A stretch of DNA of 64,000 nucleotides from an uncultured Bacteroidia bacterium. GTDB lineage: Bacteria; Bacteroidota; Bacteroidia; Bacteroidales; F082. Where the stretch lies: positions 62,001 through 126,000 of the forward strand of contig CADCGK010000003.1 in NCBI GenBank assembly GCA_902800965.1, read 5' to 3'. This document shows positions 26,977 through 36,470 of the stretch, in pieces (positions within the stretch are counted from its first letter, which is position 1; each line of letters opens with the position of its first letter). The position numbers were made by a program, and so were the translations under genes. The notes under the pieces are model-generated. The model was not told where the DNA came from. It searched no databases and saw only the letters and a program-made list of their open reading frames with translations.

Positions 26977-28242
26977 ATGAAGAAGAGTTTTATCTTGCTA
27001 TTTTTGAGTGTGTTGTTGCTGCTTCCTGCAAAAGCCGCCAGTCTGCTGATTCCCATGGACAATACCCAGACGAATCACCTAAAAGCATATGGTGTTGCCT
27101 ATTTCGTGCTTCAGAGGGAAGTGGAGATCAGCTGGCTGCTCAACTACAAAGGCGGAAGTTACCTGATTCCATACCATGAGATGTTTGAACGGGAGTGCAA
27201 GATGCGCAACGTCTCGTATCAAGTAATCGCTGACGCACAGGCTGATGCCATCTTGGCCCAGATTGCCGATCCTGGGGTCAATATGGATGAAATGAAGCTG
27301 CAGAAGGTTCCGCGCATTGCCGTATATGCTCCTAAAAACTCGCTTCCTTGGGATGATGCCGTGACCCTGGTACTTACATATGCAGAGATCCCTTATGATA
27401 TAGTTTATGATGACGAGGTGTTGCAAGGAATGCTTCCTTCGTATGATTGGCTGCATCTTCATCATGAAGATTTTACAGGTCAATACGGCAAGTTCTGGGC
27501 GCGCTACCACAATTATCCATGGTATCAGGAAGATGTGAAGTTGCAAGAGGCAACTGCAGCCCGCTGGGGATTCAAGAAAGTGTCTCAATTGAAACTTGCC
27601 GTGGCAAAGAAGATTAGAGAATTTGTTGCAGGAGGAGGCTATATGTTCGCCATGTGTTCCGCTCCTGATAGTTTTGATATTGCTTTGGCGGCAGAAGGCT
27701 TGGATATCTGTGATTACATGTTTGATGGCGACGCAATACGACCTGGCGATCCGCAACGTCTGAATTACGACAATTGCTTTGCATTTACCGATTTTACCGT
27801 ATCAACTAATCCTCAGGAATACGAGGTGTCCAATATTGATGTGCCAAACGAACGCATCAGAACTGTAAATGAAAGCAATGACTTTTTCCTTCTTTTCGAC
27901 TTTTCGGCAAAATGGGATCCTGTCCCGACCATGTTGACGCAATGCCATGAGCGGCTTGTCAAGGGTTTTATGGGACAGACTACGGCTTTCCGCAAAGCAT
28001 ACGTCAAGCCGAGTGTGATTGTGCTAGGCGACAATGCAGCCCTGGAGGAAGACCGATACATTCATGGCAACTTCGGGAATGGCTTCTGGACTTTCCTAGG
28101 TGGACATGACCCGGAGGATTATCGGCATATGGTGGGGGATCCGGCTACTGAGCTTGACATGTATCCAAATTCCCCGGGGTATCGCCTCATTCTTAACAAC
28201 ATTCTGTTTCCAGCCGCTAAAAAGAAAGAGCAGAAGACCTGA
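26977..28242 (+). CDS. Conserved secreted Bacteroidota protein (often labelled asparagine synthetase B)
   Basis: This protein of about 421 residues has a signal peptide (MKKSFILLFLSVLLLLPAKA). It starts at ATG 26977; the 17 extra codons upstream would spoil the signal. The mature N-terminus SLLIPMDNTQTNHLKAYG is characteristic of a conserved Bacteroidota family often carrying the name asparagine synthetase B. I see no ATP-pyrophosphatase or glutamine-amidotransferase catalytic motifs to justify that name. The middle (RIAVYAPKNSLPWDDAVTLVLTYAEIPYDIVYDDEVL, FVAGGGYMFAMCSAPDSFD) looks like a flavodoxin/class-I amidotransferase-like alpha/beta fold, and a role in envelope biology is only a guess. 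TATATTTG at 26951-26958 is a possible -7 box. Confidence 0.75.
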   Translation: MKKSFILLFLSVLLLLPAKAASLLIPMDNTQTNHLKAYGVAYFVLQREVEISWLLNYKGGSYLIPYHEMFERECKMRNVSYQVIADAQADAILAQIADPGVNMDEMKLQKVPRIAVYAPKNSLPWDDAVTLVLTYAEIPYDIVYDDEVLQGMLPSYDWLHLHHEDFTGQYGKFWARYHNYPWYQEDVKLQEATAARWGFKKVSQLKLAVAKKIREFVAGGGYMFAMCSAPDSFDIALAAEGLDICDYMFDGDAIRPGDPQRLNYDNCFAFTDFTVSTNPQEYEVSNIDVPNERIRTVNESNDFFLLFDFSAKWDPVPTMLTQCHERLVKGFMGQTTAFRKAYVKPSVIVLGDNAALEEDRYIHGNFGNGFWTFLGGHDPEDYRHMVGDPATELDMYPNSPGYRLILNNILFPAAKKKEQKT

Positions 28243-28353
28243 TTCCGCTTCCTGTTGATTTCGTTGTTCATATTTTTTTTCACTAAAAAAGGCATTATTC
28301 TTGCAAAAAATGTAATTTTGCCTTCTTATAGATAATTATATATTAAAATAAAT

Positions 28354-30627
28354 ATGAAAAGACTGTCGCTTTTATTGCTCGCATTGGGATTCACCAGTGC
28401 AGTTTTTGCCGGTCCTGTTGATGTGAATACGGCAAAAGAACTTGGACAAAAGTTTGTCCATAATACACTTGGAAAAAAATCCGCCGATCTTTCCTTGGCT
28501 TACACTCAGGCAAGTGAAGCAGGTGTAGATGCTCTTTATGTCTTTAACTATGATCAGGGTTTCGTTGTTGTAGCTGCCGACGACCGTGCTTATCCTATTC
28601 TAGGCTCTACGGAAGGTCAAGCCTTTGATATTGATCAGATCCCAGAGGGACTCCGTTACTATCTTGGTTACTATGCCCGTCAAATCCAATATGCTATTGA
28701 TAATGACTTGCCTTTGGATATGGAGGTTGCTGAACAATGGTATCAGCTCGAAAAAGAGGGTGTTGTCACTTCAACGAGGATGAACACTGCCGTGAATCCC
28801 TTGCTCCTTACTTCATGGAATCAGGATTATCCATATAATTATTATGCTCCAGCCTGTAACAACTATTGGATTGGAAACCACTGTTATGCAGGATGTGTGG
28901 CATGCTCGATGAGTCAGCTGATGAAATACTGGAGCTGGCCTGAGACTGGTGTCGGAGAACATTCATACAGCACCAGCACCTATGGCGGTACCCTGTCGGC
29001 AAACTTCGGCGAAACCACCTATAACTGGGCTATTATGCCTAACCAACTTGGTTCACAGGCCAATGCTGCAGCACTGGCTGTGGCACTTTTGATGTATCAC
29101 TGCGGCGTGGCTGTTGATATGGACTTTGATCCCTCCGGCAGCGGCGCTCATACCGAAGATGTGCCGCCTGCAGTGATTGAACACTTCAGATATGGTGCCT
29201 GCACCTATGTTGACAGTCGTGACGCTTATTCCAAAAAAGTTTGGGAAGACATGCTAATTGAAAGATTGGATCGCGGCATTCCGTTGCTTTATGCCGGTGC
29301 TGACAGCGATGGCGGTCATGCTTTCAATTGCGACGGTTACAATGCACAACGTTACTTCCACTTCAACTGGGGATGGAGCGGCTCCTATAACAATTACTAT
29401 CAAATTGACGCATTAAACACTGGCAACGGCAGTTTCAATACCTATCAGAGGGTGGTTTTTGACATGATTCCTGATTATATCTATGATGCTCTTGTTTCAC
29501 CTATTGAGACCTTGGAACTTCAGGTGTCGGATGCCATGACCAAGACAGTGAATATTTCGTTCACAGTTCCTGAGGTTTCAGAATCGGGTGCTGCCCTGAC
29601 TTCCATTGAAAGTATTGTCTTGAAACGTAACGGAGCAACCCTCCATACATTCACCAATCCTCAGCCCGGAGAGGTGATTACTTATGAAGACAATGTGGAT
29701 GAATATGGTGCATACGAGTATTCCATTACTGGATTGAATAATGACATGGAAGGAAAGCTGGTGACAAAGTCTGTGATTGTCGGACCAAACTGTACATGGA
29801 AAATGATTTGCACAACCACTAGTTTCCAAGGATGGAACAACGGCAAAGTGCAGGTCTTAAGCGAAAATGGTGCACTTTTCAAAGAGTTCACGATGACAAG
29901 TTCAACCCCGATGTCTGAAAAGTTCCAGATGCCCGAAGGCAACTATTCTTTGCTATGGTCTCCTTCGAATGTAGAAGTGTCTTCACTGACCATCTCCCTG
30001 AAGAACGCTTCAGGCCAACAAGTGTATAGCTTTTCCGGAAGTTCCAACCAGCTCAACGGAACGATTCACACTGGTAACAACGATTGCCAAGGATGTACTC
30101 CTCCAACGGATCTTGCTGGAGAATACTATTATGAGAGTGGAGAGTTCGGTACACGTATCACTTGGTCGTGCGACTACACACCGTCCAAGTTTAAGGTTTA
30201 TAGAAGTGATGACGGGGTGGCTTATGAAGAGATTGCTACAGTTGACAATACAGTGAATGAATATGTTGACTTGGCTGCTGCTGGCGAGTATTACTATAAG
30301 GTCACCGCATACAACTCCGTTTGCGAGTCAACTCCGGCATTCACAGCTGATGGTGTTGATTATGTGTTTGTTACTGTGACTTCGGTGGGCGAACAAAACC
30401 ACACTGTTGCTCTTTATCCTAACCCCGCTAACGACAAGTTTGTGGTCAGGGCCGAAGAGATCAACGAAGTGATGGTTTATGATCTCCTTGGTCAGTGCGT
30501 ATATCGTTTTGAAGGCTCGACTGAGGCTTTGGAAATCAACACTGCTGCTTTTAATGCCGGTGTATATACTATCAATGTGGCAACTAATAAAGGCTTAAGC
30601 TCAACAAGGGTTGTCATTATTCACTAA
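28354..30627 (+). CDS. C10-family (streptopain-like) cysteine peptidase 1 with T9SS sorting domain
   Basis: This secreted cysteine protease has 757 residues. Signal peptide 1-19 is followed by an inhibitory propeptide (I69-like, DVNTAKELGQKFV ... YVFNYDQGFVVVAADDRAYPILG). The C10 catalytic domain starts near 145 with LLTSWNQDYPYN. The catalytic Cys is in CYAGCVACSMSQ (C181) and His is in GGHAFNCDGY (H322), followed by the FHFNWGWSG motif. The usual GCVATA reads GCVACS here. Fibronectin-like beta domains with a cysteine-rich junction (NDCQGCTPP) precede the T9SS type A sorting domain (ALYPNPANDKF to the end). It is the first of three tandem, same-strand C10 genes. Confidence 0.92.
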   Translation: MKRLSLLLLALGFTSAVFAGPVDVNTAKELGQKFVHNTLGKKSADLSLAYTQASEAGVDALYVFNYDQGFVVVAADDRAYPILGSTEGQAFDIDQIPEGLRYYLGYYARQIQYAIDNDLPLDMEVAEQWYQLEKEGVVTSTRMNTAVNPLLLTSWNQDYPYNYYAPACNNYWIGNHCYAGCVACSMSQLMKYWSWPETGVGEHSYSTSTYGGTLSANFGETTYNWAIMPNQLGSQANAAALAVALLMYHCGVAVDMDFDPSGSGAHTEDVPPAVIEHFRYGACTYVDSRDAYSKKVWEDMLIERLDRGIPLLYAGADSDGGHAFNCDGYNAQRYFHFNWGWSGSYNNYYQIDALNTGNGSFNTYQRVVFDMIPDYIYDALVSPIETLELQVSDAMTKTVNISFTVPEVSESGAALTSIESIVLKRNGATLHTFTNPQPGEVITYEDNVDEYGAYEYSITGLNNDMEGKLVTKSVIVGPNCTWKMICTTTSFQGWNNGKVQVLSENGALFKEFTMTSSTPMSEKFQMPEGNYSLLWSPSNVEVSSLTISLKNASGQQVYSFSGSSNQLNGTIHTGNNDCQGCTPPTDLAGEYYYESGEFGTRITWSCDYTPSKFKVYRSDDGVAYEEIATVDNTVNEYVDLAAAGEYYYKVTAYNSVCESTPAFTADGVDYVFVTVTSVGEQNHTVALYPNPANDKFVVRAEEINEVMVYDLLGQCVYRFEGSTEALEINTAAFNAGVYTINVATNKGLSSTRVVIIH

Positions 30628-30643
30628 CTAAACTATCATCACC

Positions 30644-33190
30644 ATGAAAAAGGCATTATTGTTTTTGATATTGTTTTTATGCGGCTTTGCTGCAAATGCA
30701 AATCCAGTTGGTCTTGAAGAAGCGCGCTCGTTGGCGCAAGGATTTGTCAGTGCGAATTTTGAGATTACACGACAGAGTTCCGCACTTGTCATGGTGTATT
30801 CCCAACCTTCTTTTTACGTTTTCAATGTCGGGGATACTGGATTTGTGATCATTTCCTCCAACGATTGTTACAGGCCAGTTGTTGGATATTCCCAAGAAGG
30901 AACATTTGATCCCAACGATATGGCTCCTGCTTTGCAGGATTATCTGGACCGGATCAACTCTTACCGTACCAGCCGCACTGATATTGCGATGCGGGAGGAT
31001 GTGGCAAACGATTGGAATACCCTGAGAAATGAAGGAAAACTCGTGTCACGCTATGGTGGAAAAGAAGATGCGTTTCTGTTGGAAACCACTTGGAATCAAA
31101 ACTATCCATACAACTATTGTTGTCCTGTAGCTCCTGATGGCCCTGGCGGACATGTCTATGCAGGTTGTGTGGCTACAGCTGCCGGTCAGGTGATGAAGTA
31201 CTGGAATCATCCAGCTCATGGTCAGGGGAGTCATACCTATTACCCCGAAGACCATCCGGAGTATGGGCCGATTACTGTCAATTTTGGCAACACCACTTAT
31301 GATTGGGATAATATGCCGAATGCTATCAGCTCTTCATCGCCAATTGAGCAGTTGGAAGCCGTTGGAACGTTGCTCTTCCATGCCGGTGTGTCTGTCGATA
31401 TGAACTATAGACCCACCAGTAGTGGTGCTACTACGGGAATGCTCTGCAATAGCCTTCCTGCATATTTTTTCTATACCAATCACATGGAGCACTATTATAG
31501 AGAGTATTATTCTCGAGAGGAGTATATGGGCTTTATCGTTGAGATGATAGATTTGGGTTGGCCAATGCTTCATCGTGGGAATGGCCATGCCTATGTGCTT
31601 GATGGTTATAATGATGCCGGAATGGTTCATTTCAACTGGGGTTGGGGTGGATCGAATGATTCTTGGTTTGATTTTGATGACCATAATTATGCTGAAGGTG
31701 AGAGTGTTATCTGCAATTGTGTTCCTGCAGAGGTTTACAATGCAACACCTGATGTCCCGACCAATCTGTCAGTGGTTGCGGCTGACAACAATGAGCTTGC
31801 CGCTACTATTTCCTGGAGCAATCCCACCAAGACAATTAATAACCAGACCCTTACCAGTATTGACCAGATTGTGGTGATGAGGGGACACGATGTGGTGTAT
31901 AGTGAAAACAATGTGCTTCCAGGTGCCTCCATGTCTTTTGTGGACCAAGATATTCCGCTTTTTGACGCCTATAATTATTCGGTTTACGCTGTCAGTAATG
32001 GCCAACGCGGTAAATCAGCTCTTGTGAAGGGAATCAACATCGGGCCTACCTGTCAGTGGAATTTCGTTGTTTCCTCTTCGAACTTCCAAGGCTGGCACAA
32101 TGCCTATATAGTGTATTACAATGCCAGTGGAAATGAAGTTGGACGTGTGACGGTCAATTCTTCCACACCAGAGGTAAAGCATGTTGAAATGCCTTTAGGT
32201 TTTATAAGCTTGGCATGGCTGCCTTCAGATGAATCTGTGAGTTTCAATATTTCTATCAATGTCAAGGATTCAGATAACAATTCGGTTTACAGTTACTCGG
32301 GAAACATCAACTCGATGCAGGGAGGTGTCTTCTATGAAGGCAATAACAGCTGCGGTGCATCGGCTGACTGTGGGACGCCATCGGCATTGAGCTCAACGCA
32401 AGATGCAGATAATGAGACCACAATTCATCTCAGCTGGACCGGAGTGGACAATCCTGGCTATGGCTATGTTGTCTATCGCGATGATGAACCATTGCGAATG
32501 ATTGTTGATGGGAGCACAGAATTTGATGATGTAAACGTGCCGCTTGGAGGGCACTGCTATCAAGTGGCGGTGCTTTGTGAAGGCGGCATGAACGGAGAAA
32601 CTTCCAATATGAGCTGTGAATCATCAGGAGCTTGCCATGCACCTCGGAATATCGACTTTGAATTGATGTCTAATTATAAATGCAGGCTGGAGTGGGAACG
32701 CCCTGACCCGGATGATGGTTTGTTTGGCTATTATCTTTACAGAAAATATGGCTCGGAAGACTATGCTAGGATAAAGGTGTTGGGAGCAAATGCCACTTAT
32801 TATAATGACAATACAATAGTGGAAGAAGGTGACTATTATTATCAGTTGGTTGCCTATTATAAAGACTTGGATTGTTATTCAGCTCCAGCGGCTTATAAAT
32901 ACAATCCAGATCAATACTACCTGCATTTTTATTATTCTGTCACAGGAACTAATGAGAGTCAGGACGGAGTGAGAGTTTATCCTATTCCCACAAAGGGGAT
33001 GCTTAAGATTGAGGCGCAAGGGATGAGCTATGTCTCAGTTTGCAACCTTCTTGGACAAGTGGTTTATGAAAAGCGGTTGAGTGCTGACGAATGCTCTATC
33101 GACATGAAAGAATTTGGGAACGGGATGTTTGTGGTCAAGATCGAAACCGCTGAAGGATTCATTACAAAGAAAATATCAGTAATTGAATAA
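30644..33190 (+). CDS. C10-family (streptopain-like) cysteine peptidase 2 with T9SS sorting domain
   Basis: This 848-residue paralogue follows peptidase 1 after 16 bp. It has a signal peptide (MKKALLFLILFLCGFAANA), a propeptide with FNVGDTGFVIISSNDCYRPVVGYS, and a catalytic Cys in VYAGCVATAAGQ (C175). His is in NGHAYVLDGY (H315), followed by VHFNWGWGGS. Two to three beta-sandwich domains follow. One of them (PTNLSVVAADNN ... ISWSNPTKTINNQTL) is closely similar to peptidase 3, indicating duplication. An extra Fn3-like pair (about 575-760) distinguishes both from peptidase 1. The C-terminal sorting domain starts VYPIPTKGMLKI; the P-I-P instead of P-N-P is a small deviation from the T9SS consensus. 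Confidence 0.92.
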   Translation: MKKALLFLILFLCGFAANANPVGLEEARSLAQGFVSANFEITRQSSALVMVYSQPSFYVFNVGDTGFVIISSNDCYRPVVGYSQEGTFDPNDMAPALQDYLDRINSYRTSRTDIAMREDVANDWNTLRNEGKLVSRYGGKEDAFLLETTWNQNYPYNYCCPVAPDGPGGHVYAGCVATAAGQVMKYWNHPAHGQGSHTYYPEDHPEYGPITVNFGNTTYDWDNMPNAISSSSPIEQLEAVGTLLFHAGVSVDMNYRPTSSGATTGMLCNSLPAYFFYTNHMEHYYREYYSREEYMGFIVEMIDLGWPMLHRGNGHAYVLDGYNDAGMVHFNWGWGGSNDSWFDFDDHNYAEGESVICNCVPAEVYNATPDVPTNLSVVAADNNELAATISWSNPTKTINNQTLTSIDQIVVMRGHDVVYSENNVLPGASMSFVDQDIPLFDAYNYSVYAVSNGQRGKSALVKGINIGPTCQWNFVVSSSNFQGWHNAYIVYYNASGNEVGRVTVNSSTPEVKHVEMPLGFISLAWLPSDESVSFNISINVKDSDNNSVYSYSGNINSMQGGVFYEGNNSCGASADCGTPSALSSTQDADNETTIHLSWTGVDNPGYGYVVYRDDEPLRMIVDGSTEFDDVNVPLGGHCYQVAVLCEGGMNGETSNMSCESSGACHAPRNIDFELMSNYKCRLEWERPDPDDGLFGYYLYRKYGSEDYARIKVLGANATYYNDNTIVEEGDYYYQLVAYYKDLDCYSAPAAYKYNPDQYYLHFYYSVTGTNESQDGVRVYPIPTKGMLKIEAQGMSYVSVCNLLGQVVYEKRLSADECSIDMKEFGNGMFVVKIETAEGFITKKISVIE

Positions 33191-33222
33191 TAAATTGAGT
33201 TATTAACTAAATATCAATGTAC

Positions 33223-35826
33223 ATGAAAAAGTTATTATTGTTAGCAGTAGCCGCCATTATGGGTATCGGAATGGTATCCGCTAAGTCGGTGGATGTGAAT
33301 ACTGCAAAAGCGCTGGGACATAAGTTCGTCCAGGCGAATTTCGAGCAGGGCAGCGCAGCTGATCTGCAATTGGTTTACACCTTTAGTAATCAAAGAGGCG
33401 AGTCGAGTCTGTACGTTTTTGATGTAGATGACAATGGATTTGTCATTGTTTCTGCAGACGATCAATTCCGTCCTATTGTTGGTTATTCAAAAGAGAACAG
33501 CTTCCATCCGGAAAACATGTCGCCAGAGTGCAGCTTCTATCTGAATTCAATTGTTATGGGAAGAGATCAGGCTAAAGGCAGCACTGTTGATCCTAACGTG
33601 GCCGCTGAATGGCAAAGCCTTGAGCGTAACGGCCGTTTGCTTTCTTACAACGGCGGTAAAGGCGTTGATTTTTTGGTCCAAACCAAATGGGACCAAAGTC
33701 CTGCCCCCTATAACAGCATGTGCCCCGCTGACCCAAACAGCCCAGGAGGTCATACTTATGTGGGTTGTGTCGCAACCGCCATGTCGCAGTTGATGAAGTA
33801 TTGGAATTACCCGGAACATGGTCAGGGCAGTAATTCTTATTATTGTTATGCCAATCCTCAGGCTGGTTATCCTGGACATCCTGAATATGGCCAACAAACA
33901 GCTAATTTTGGTGCTACAACATATCATTGGGATCAAATGTTAAACTCCTATTCCTCGGGTAATTATACTCCAGAACAAGGCAGTGCGGTCTCCACGATCT
34001 GCTACCATTGCGGCGTTTCGGTGAATATGATGTATGGAAACAATGCTGATAACGGCAGTGGCGCTTTCACTGAGAGTGTTCCAACTTCAATCCAAAACTA
34101 TTTCTTGTATTCGAACGCCAGTTCTCTTTTGAGCTATAATAACAATATTTCGTGGTGGAAGAATACCTTGAAAGAACAGTTTGACCTGGGTTGGCCTGTC
34201 TATTATGCTGGCGTTGATCCTGCTCCAAACGGTGGAGGTCATGCTTTTATTTGCGACGGTTATGATGACACTGACATGTTCCACTTCAATTGGGGATGGG
34301 GCGGCTCAGGTGATGGCTATTTTATTATAGGAGAGATTGATTATTATCAATCCATGCGTATTGTCGTCAATTTCGTGCCAACGGCTGTCTATAACAGCAC
34401 CCCGATGGCTCCTACCAACCTCGTCGTCCATAGGACAAGTGATGTCGCTCAGGAAGCTACTATTACCTGGACGAATCCTTCAAAAACCTTGAACAATCAG
34501 TCGTTGTCCGCAATTGATCAGATTGTTATTACAAGAAACAATATTGTCATTCATACCGAAAACAACGTGACGCCAGGTGCTGCCATGTCTTTTGTTGACA
34601 ATAGTGTTCCTTGCTACAGTACGTTTGAATATGCAGTCTATGCTGTCAGCGGTGAACGCAAAGGTAAGACTGCCAGGGCTTCTGAATCGTTTGGCCCGAC
34701 ATGTGAGTGGAAGGTCACCGCTACCGCAGCTGCAATGCAAGGCTGGAAAGGCGGCAAGATCATTGCTTATGACGGCGCCGGTAGAGAGATCACCTCTGTC
34801 ACGATGACAGGTAACAATCCGACCAACCTCCCTATTAATCTCACCCTTGGAAGAGTCTCATTCTCATGGGAAACAGGTTCAGAGCCCGTAACCCTGTCGT
34901 TTAAGATTAAAGATGCTTCAGGAACGACGGTATATGATTTCCCGACCAATTCCTCCGATAGTATTCCCTCGGGATTTTTCTATACTGGCAACAATGGTTG
35001 TGGCAACACTGCCCCGACTGATATTCCAGGAGAACTTTTAGCAACAGCCGATGGCGATAACGTTGTCCTGTCCTGGAATGATGCAGCTAAAACAGATTTC
35101 GGAGTAAATATTTATCGTGACGGATTCTTGTGCGGATTGTCTCAAACCAATGAGTTTGTGGACCTGCTTCCTGGACTTGGTGGACACTGCTATCAAATCT
35201 GCTTCCTGACTGAGGGAGGTGAATCACCTTTGTCAAATGAAGCCTGTACAACGGTAGGCGAAGGTTGTGATCCTGGTACTGATCTTTGGGTGGAGTTGCA
35301 ACCTGGTGGACAACCAGTCGTTTCTTGGGAACGTCCCGAAGTGACAGATGGCCTTTCTGGATTCTATGTTTATAGAAAAACTAGTAATGAAGATTATAAG
35401 AGAATTAAGGTCTTGGGCGCTAACAAGAAAGAGTTTATTGATTATACTGCTTCCGAAGAGAATACTTGGTATTATTATAAAGTGTTGACTTATTACAAGG
35501 ACATATCATGTCTCTCAGCTCCGATTAAGGCTAGATATGGTAATGAGTACTATGTGAAAGTGTTTTATTCGGTCACTGATGTGAACGATGTGCTTGCCAA
35601 CAAAGTTGCTGTTTATCCGAATCCTACCCACGACGACTTCACTGTCGAGGCTGAAGGCCTGCAACGTGTGATGGTTTACAATACCCTCGGACAAATGGTT
35701 TATAACCAGGCTTGCGAAGGCGATGCCGTGACAATAAACCTCGGCAACGTCGAGTCCGGCATCTATATGGTAAAGGTTCTTTGCAACGAAGGCGAAACTG
35801 TCAGAAAGATTTCGGTGATTAGATAA
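33223..35826 (+). CDS. C10-family (streptopain-like) cysteine peptidase 3 with T9SS sorting domain
   Basis: This protein of about 867 residues is the third member of the tandem array. The ATG at 33223 gives MKKLLLLAVAAIMGIGMVSA; an ATG two codons earlier is an alternative. The propeptide reads LYVFDVDDNGFVIVSADDQFRPIVGYS. Catalytic Cys is in YVGCVATAMSQ (C182), His in GGHAFICDGY (H340), and FHFNWGWGGSGDGYF completes the active site. The Fn3-like tail shares order and sequence with peptidase 2. The T9SS domain starts AVYPNPTHDDF and ends ETVRKISVIR. A strong hairpin at 35854-35890 closes the cluster. Together the array probably digests host or dietary protein at the cell surface. Confidence 0.92.
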   Translation: MKKLLLLAVAAIMGIGMVSAKSVDVNTAKALGHKFVQANFEQGSAADLQLVYTFSNQRGESSLYVFDVDDNGFVIVSADDQFRPIVGYSKENSFHPENMSPECSFYLNSIVMGRDQAKGSTVDPNVAAEWQSLERNGRLLSYNGGKGVDFLVQTKWDQSPAPYNSMCPADPNSPGGHTYVGCVATAMSQLMKYWNYPEHGQGSNSYYCYANPQAGYPGHPEYGQQTANFGATTYHWDQMLNSYSSGNYTPEQGSAVSTICYHCGVSVNMMYGNNADNGSGAFTESVPTSIQNYFLYSNASSLLSYNNNISWWKNTLKEQFDLGWPVYYAGVDPAPNGGGHAFICDGYDDTDMFHFNWGWGGSGDGYFIIGEIDYYQSMRIVVNFVPTAVYNSTPMAPTNLVVHRTSDVAQEATITWTNPSKTLNNQSLSAIDQIVITRNNIVIHTENNVTPGAAMSFVDNSVPCYSTFEYAVYAVSGERKGKTARASESFGPTCEWKVTATAAAMQGWKGGKIIAYDGAGREITSVTMTGNNPTNLPINLTLGRVSFSWETGSEPVTLSFKIKDASGTTVYDFPTNSSDSIPSGFFYTGNNGCGNTAPTDIPGELLATADGDNVVLSWNDAAKTDFGVNIYRDGFLCGLSQTNEFVDLLPGLGGHCYQICFLTEGGESPLSNEACTTVGEGCDPGTDLWVELQPGGQPVVSWERPEVTDGLSGFYVYRKTSNEDYKRIKVLGANKKEFIDYTASEENTWYYYKVLTYYKDISCLSAPIKARYGNEYYVKVFYSVTDVNDVLANKVAVYPNPTHDDFTVEAEGLQRVMVYNTLGQMVYNQACEGDAVTINLGNVESGIYMVKVLCNEGETVRKISVIR

Positions 35827-35950
35827 GAAGTCAGAAGACAGAAGACAGAAGACAGAAGGCGGAATCCAGTTCGGATCCCGCCTTCTTTTATTCTTACTTC
35901 TTACTTCTTACTTCTTACTTCTTACTTCTTACTTCTGTCTTCTATCTTCT
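35827..35950. repeat. GAAGACAGAA and CTTACTT tandem repeats flanking a terminator
   Basis: GAAGACA units (35827-35856) run into the hairpin; TTCTTAC units (about 35891-35933) and TCTGTCTTCT follow on its other side and enter the 3' end of folA. Together they form a near-symmetrical purine/pyrimidine tract around the terminator. Confidence 0.7.
35854..35890. terminator. Bidirectional rho-independent terminator
   Basis: Inverted repeat AGAAGGCGGAATCC / GGATCCCGCCTTCT with a 5-nt loop AGTTC (one mismatch), followed by TTTTA on the plus strand. It separates the convergent C10 peptidase 3 and folA genes. Confidence 0.8.
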
Positions 35951-36433
35951 TTCCCAAACCTCAAACCTGTAAGAGTAATCCACCTGCGGGTCGTCGTCAA
36001 TCACCTGAAGGTCGATGAGATCCCAGTTTTCGAAGTTGATGTAGGGGAAATAAGTGTCGGCCTCGAATTCCTTGTCGAGACGGGTGAGATAAAGCCTGTC
36101 GGCTTTGGGCAGGAACTGCTCGTAGATGCTGCCACCACCCATGATGAATACTTCCTCTTCGTCCTCCACCATCTTCAGGGCTTCAGGGATGGAAAGGGCG
36201 AGTTCGAAGTTTTCCGGGGCTTCATCCAAACGGTCGGAGATGATGATGTTGCGCCGGTTGGGCAGGGCTTTTTGTCCCGGGAGCGACAACCATGTGTTGT
36301 GTCCCATGATGACGCAGTGGCCCAAAGTCACTTCCTTGAAGTGCTTGAGGTCGTTGCTATTGTGCCAGATTAGCTGGTTGTTGATGCCGATGGCGCGGTT
36401 CTTGGCCATCGCTACTATGATAGATAATGTCAT
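35942..36433 (-). CDS. folA: Dihydrofolate reductase
   Basis: This 163-residue enzyme reduces dihydrofolate to tetrahydrofolate with NADPH. The DHFR signature is present from the N-terminus: SIIVAMAKNRAIGINNQLIW, then NDLKHFKEVTLGHCVIMGHNTW, PNRRNIIISD, the cofactor motif VFIMGGGSIYEQFL near 95-108 and TRLDKEFEADTYFP. The substrate-binding acidic residue position (usually D/E27) appears as N in WHNSND followed by D. It lies 37 bp downstream of thyA on the same strand, the usual thyA-folA pairing: thymidylate synthase generates the dihydrofolate this enzyme recycles. Its C-terminal codons run into the repeat tract. Confidence 0.95.
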   Translation of the reverse strand: MTLSIIVAMAKNRAIGINNQLIWHNSNDLKHFKEVTLGHCVIMGHNTWLSLPGQKALPNRRNIIISDRLDEAPENFELALSIPEALKMVEDEEEVFIMGGGSIYEQFLPKADRLYLTRLDKEFEADTYFPYINFENWDLIDLQVIDDDPQVDYSYRFEVWERR

Positions 36434-36470
36434 AACTTTTATCTTTTATCTCTTATCTTTTATCTTTTAT
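36434..36470. repeat. CTTTTATCTTTTATCT tandem repeat between thyA and folA
   Basis: Almost the whole spacer is imperfect TTTTATC / TCTTATC units, another member of the genome's short tandem spacer repeats. Confidence 0.65.

Noticed and set aside
26977..28242. Naming this protein asparagine synthetase
   Set aside because: No N-terminal cysteine glutaminase domain, no SGGxDS pyrophosphatase motif, and a signal peptide is present.
35827..35950. Short regular repeats near a hairpin, CRISPR-like at first sight
   Set aside because: Units are only 6-10 bp, without spacers, and surround a standard terminator.
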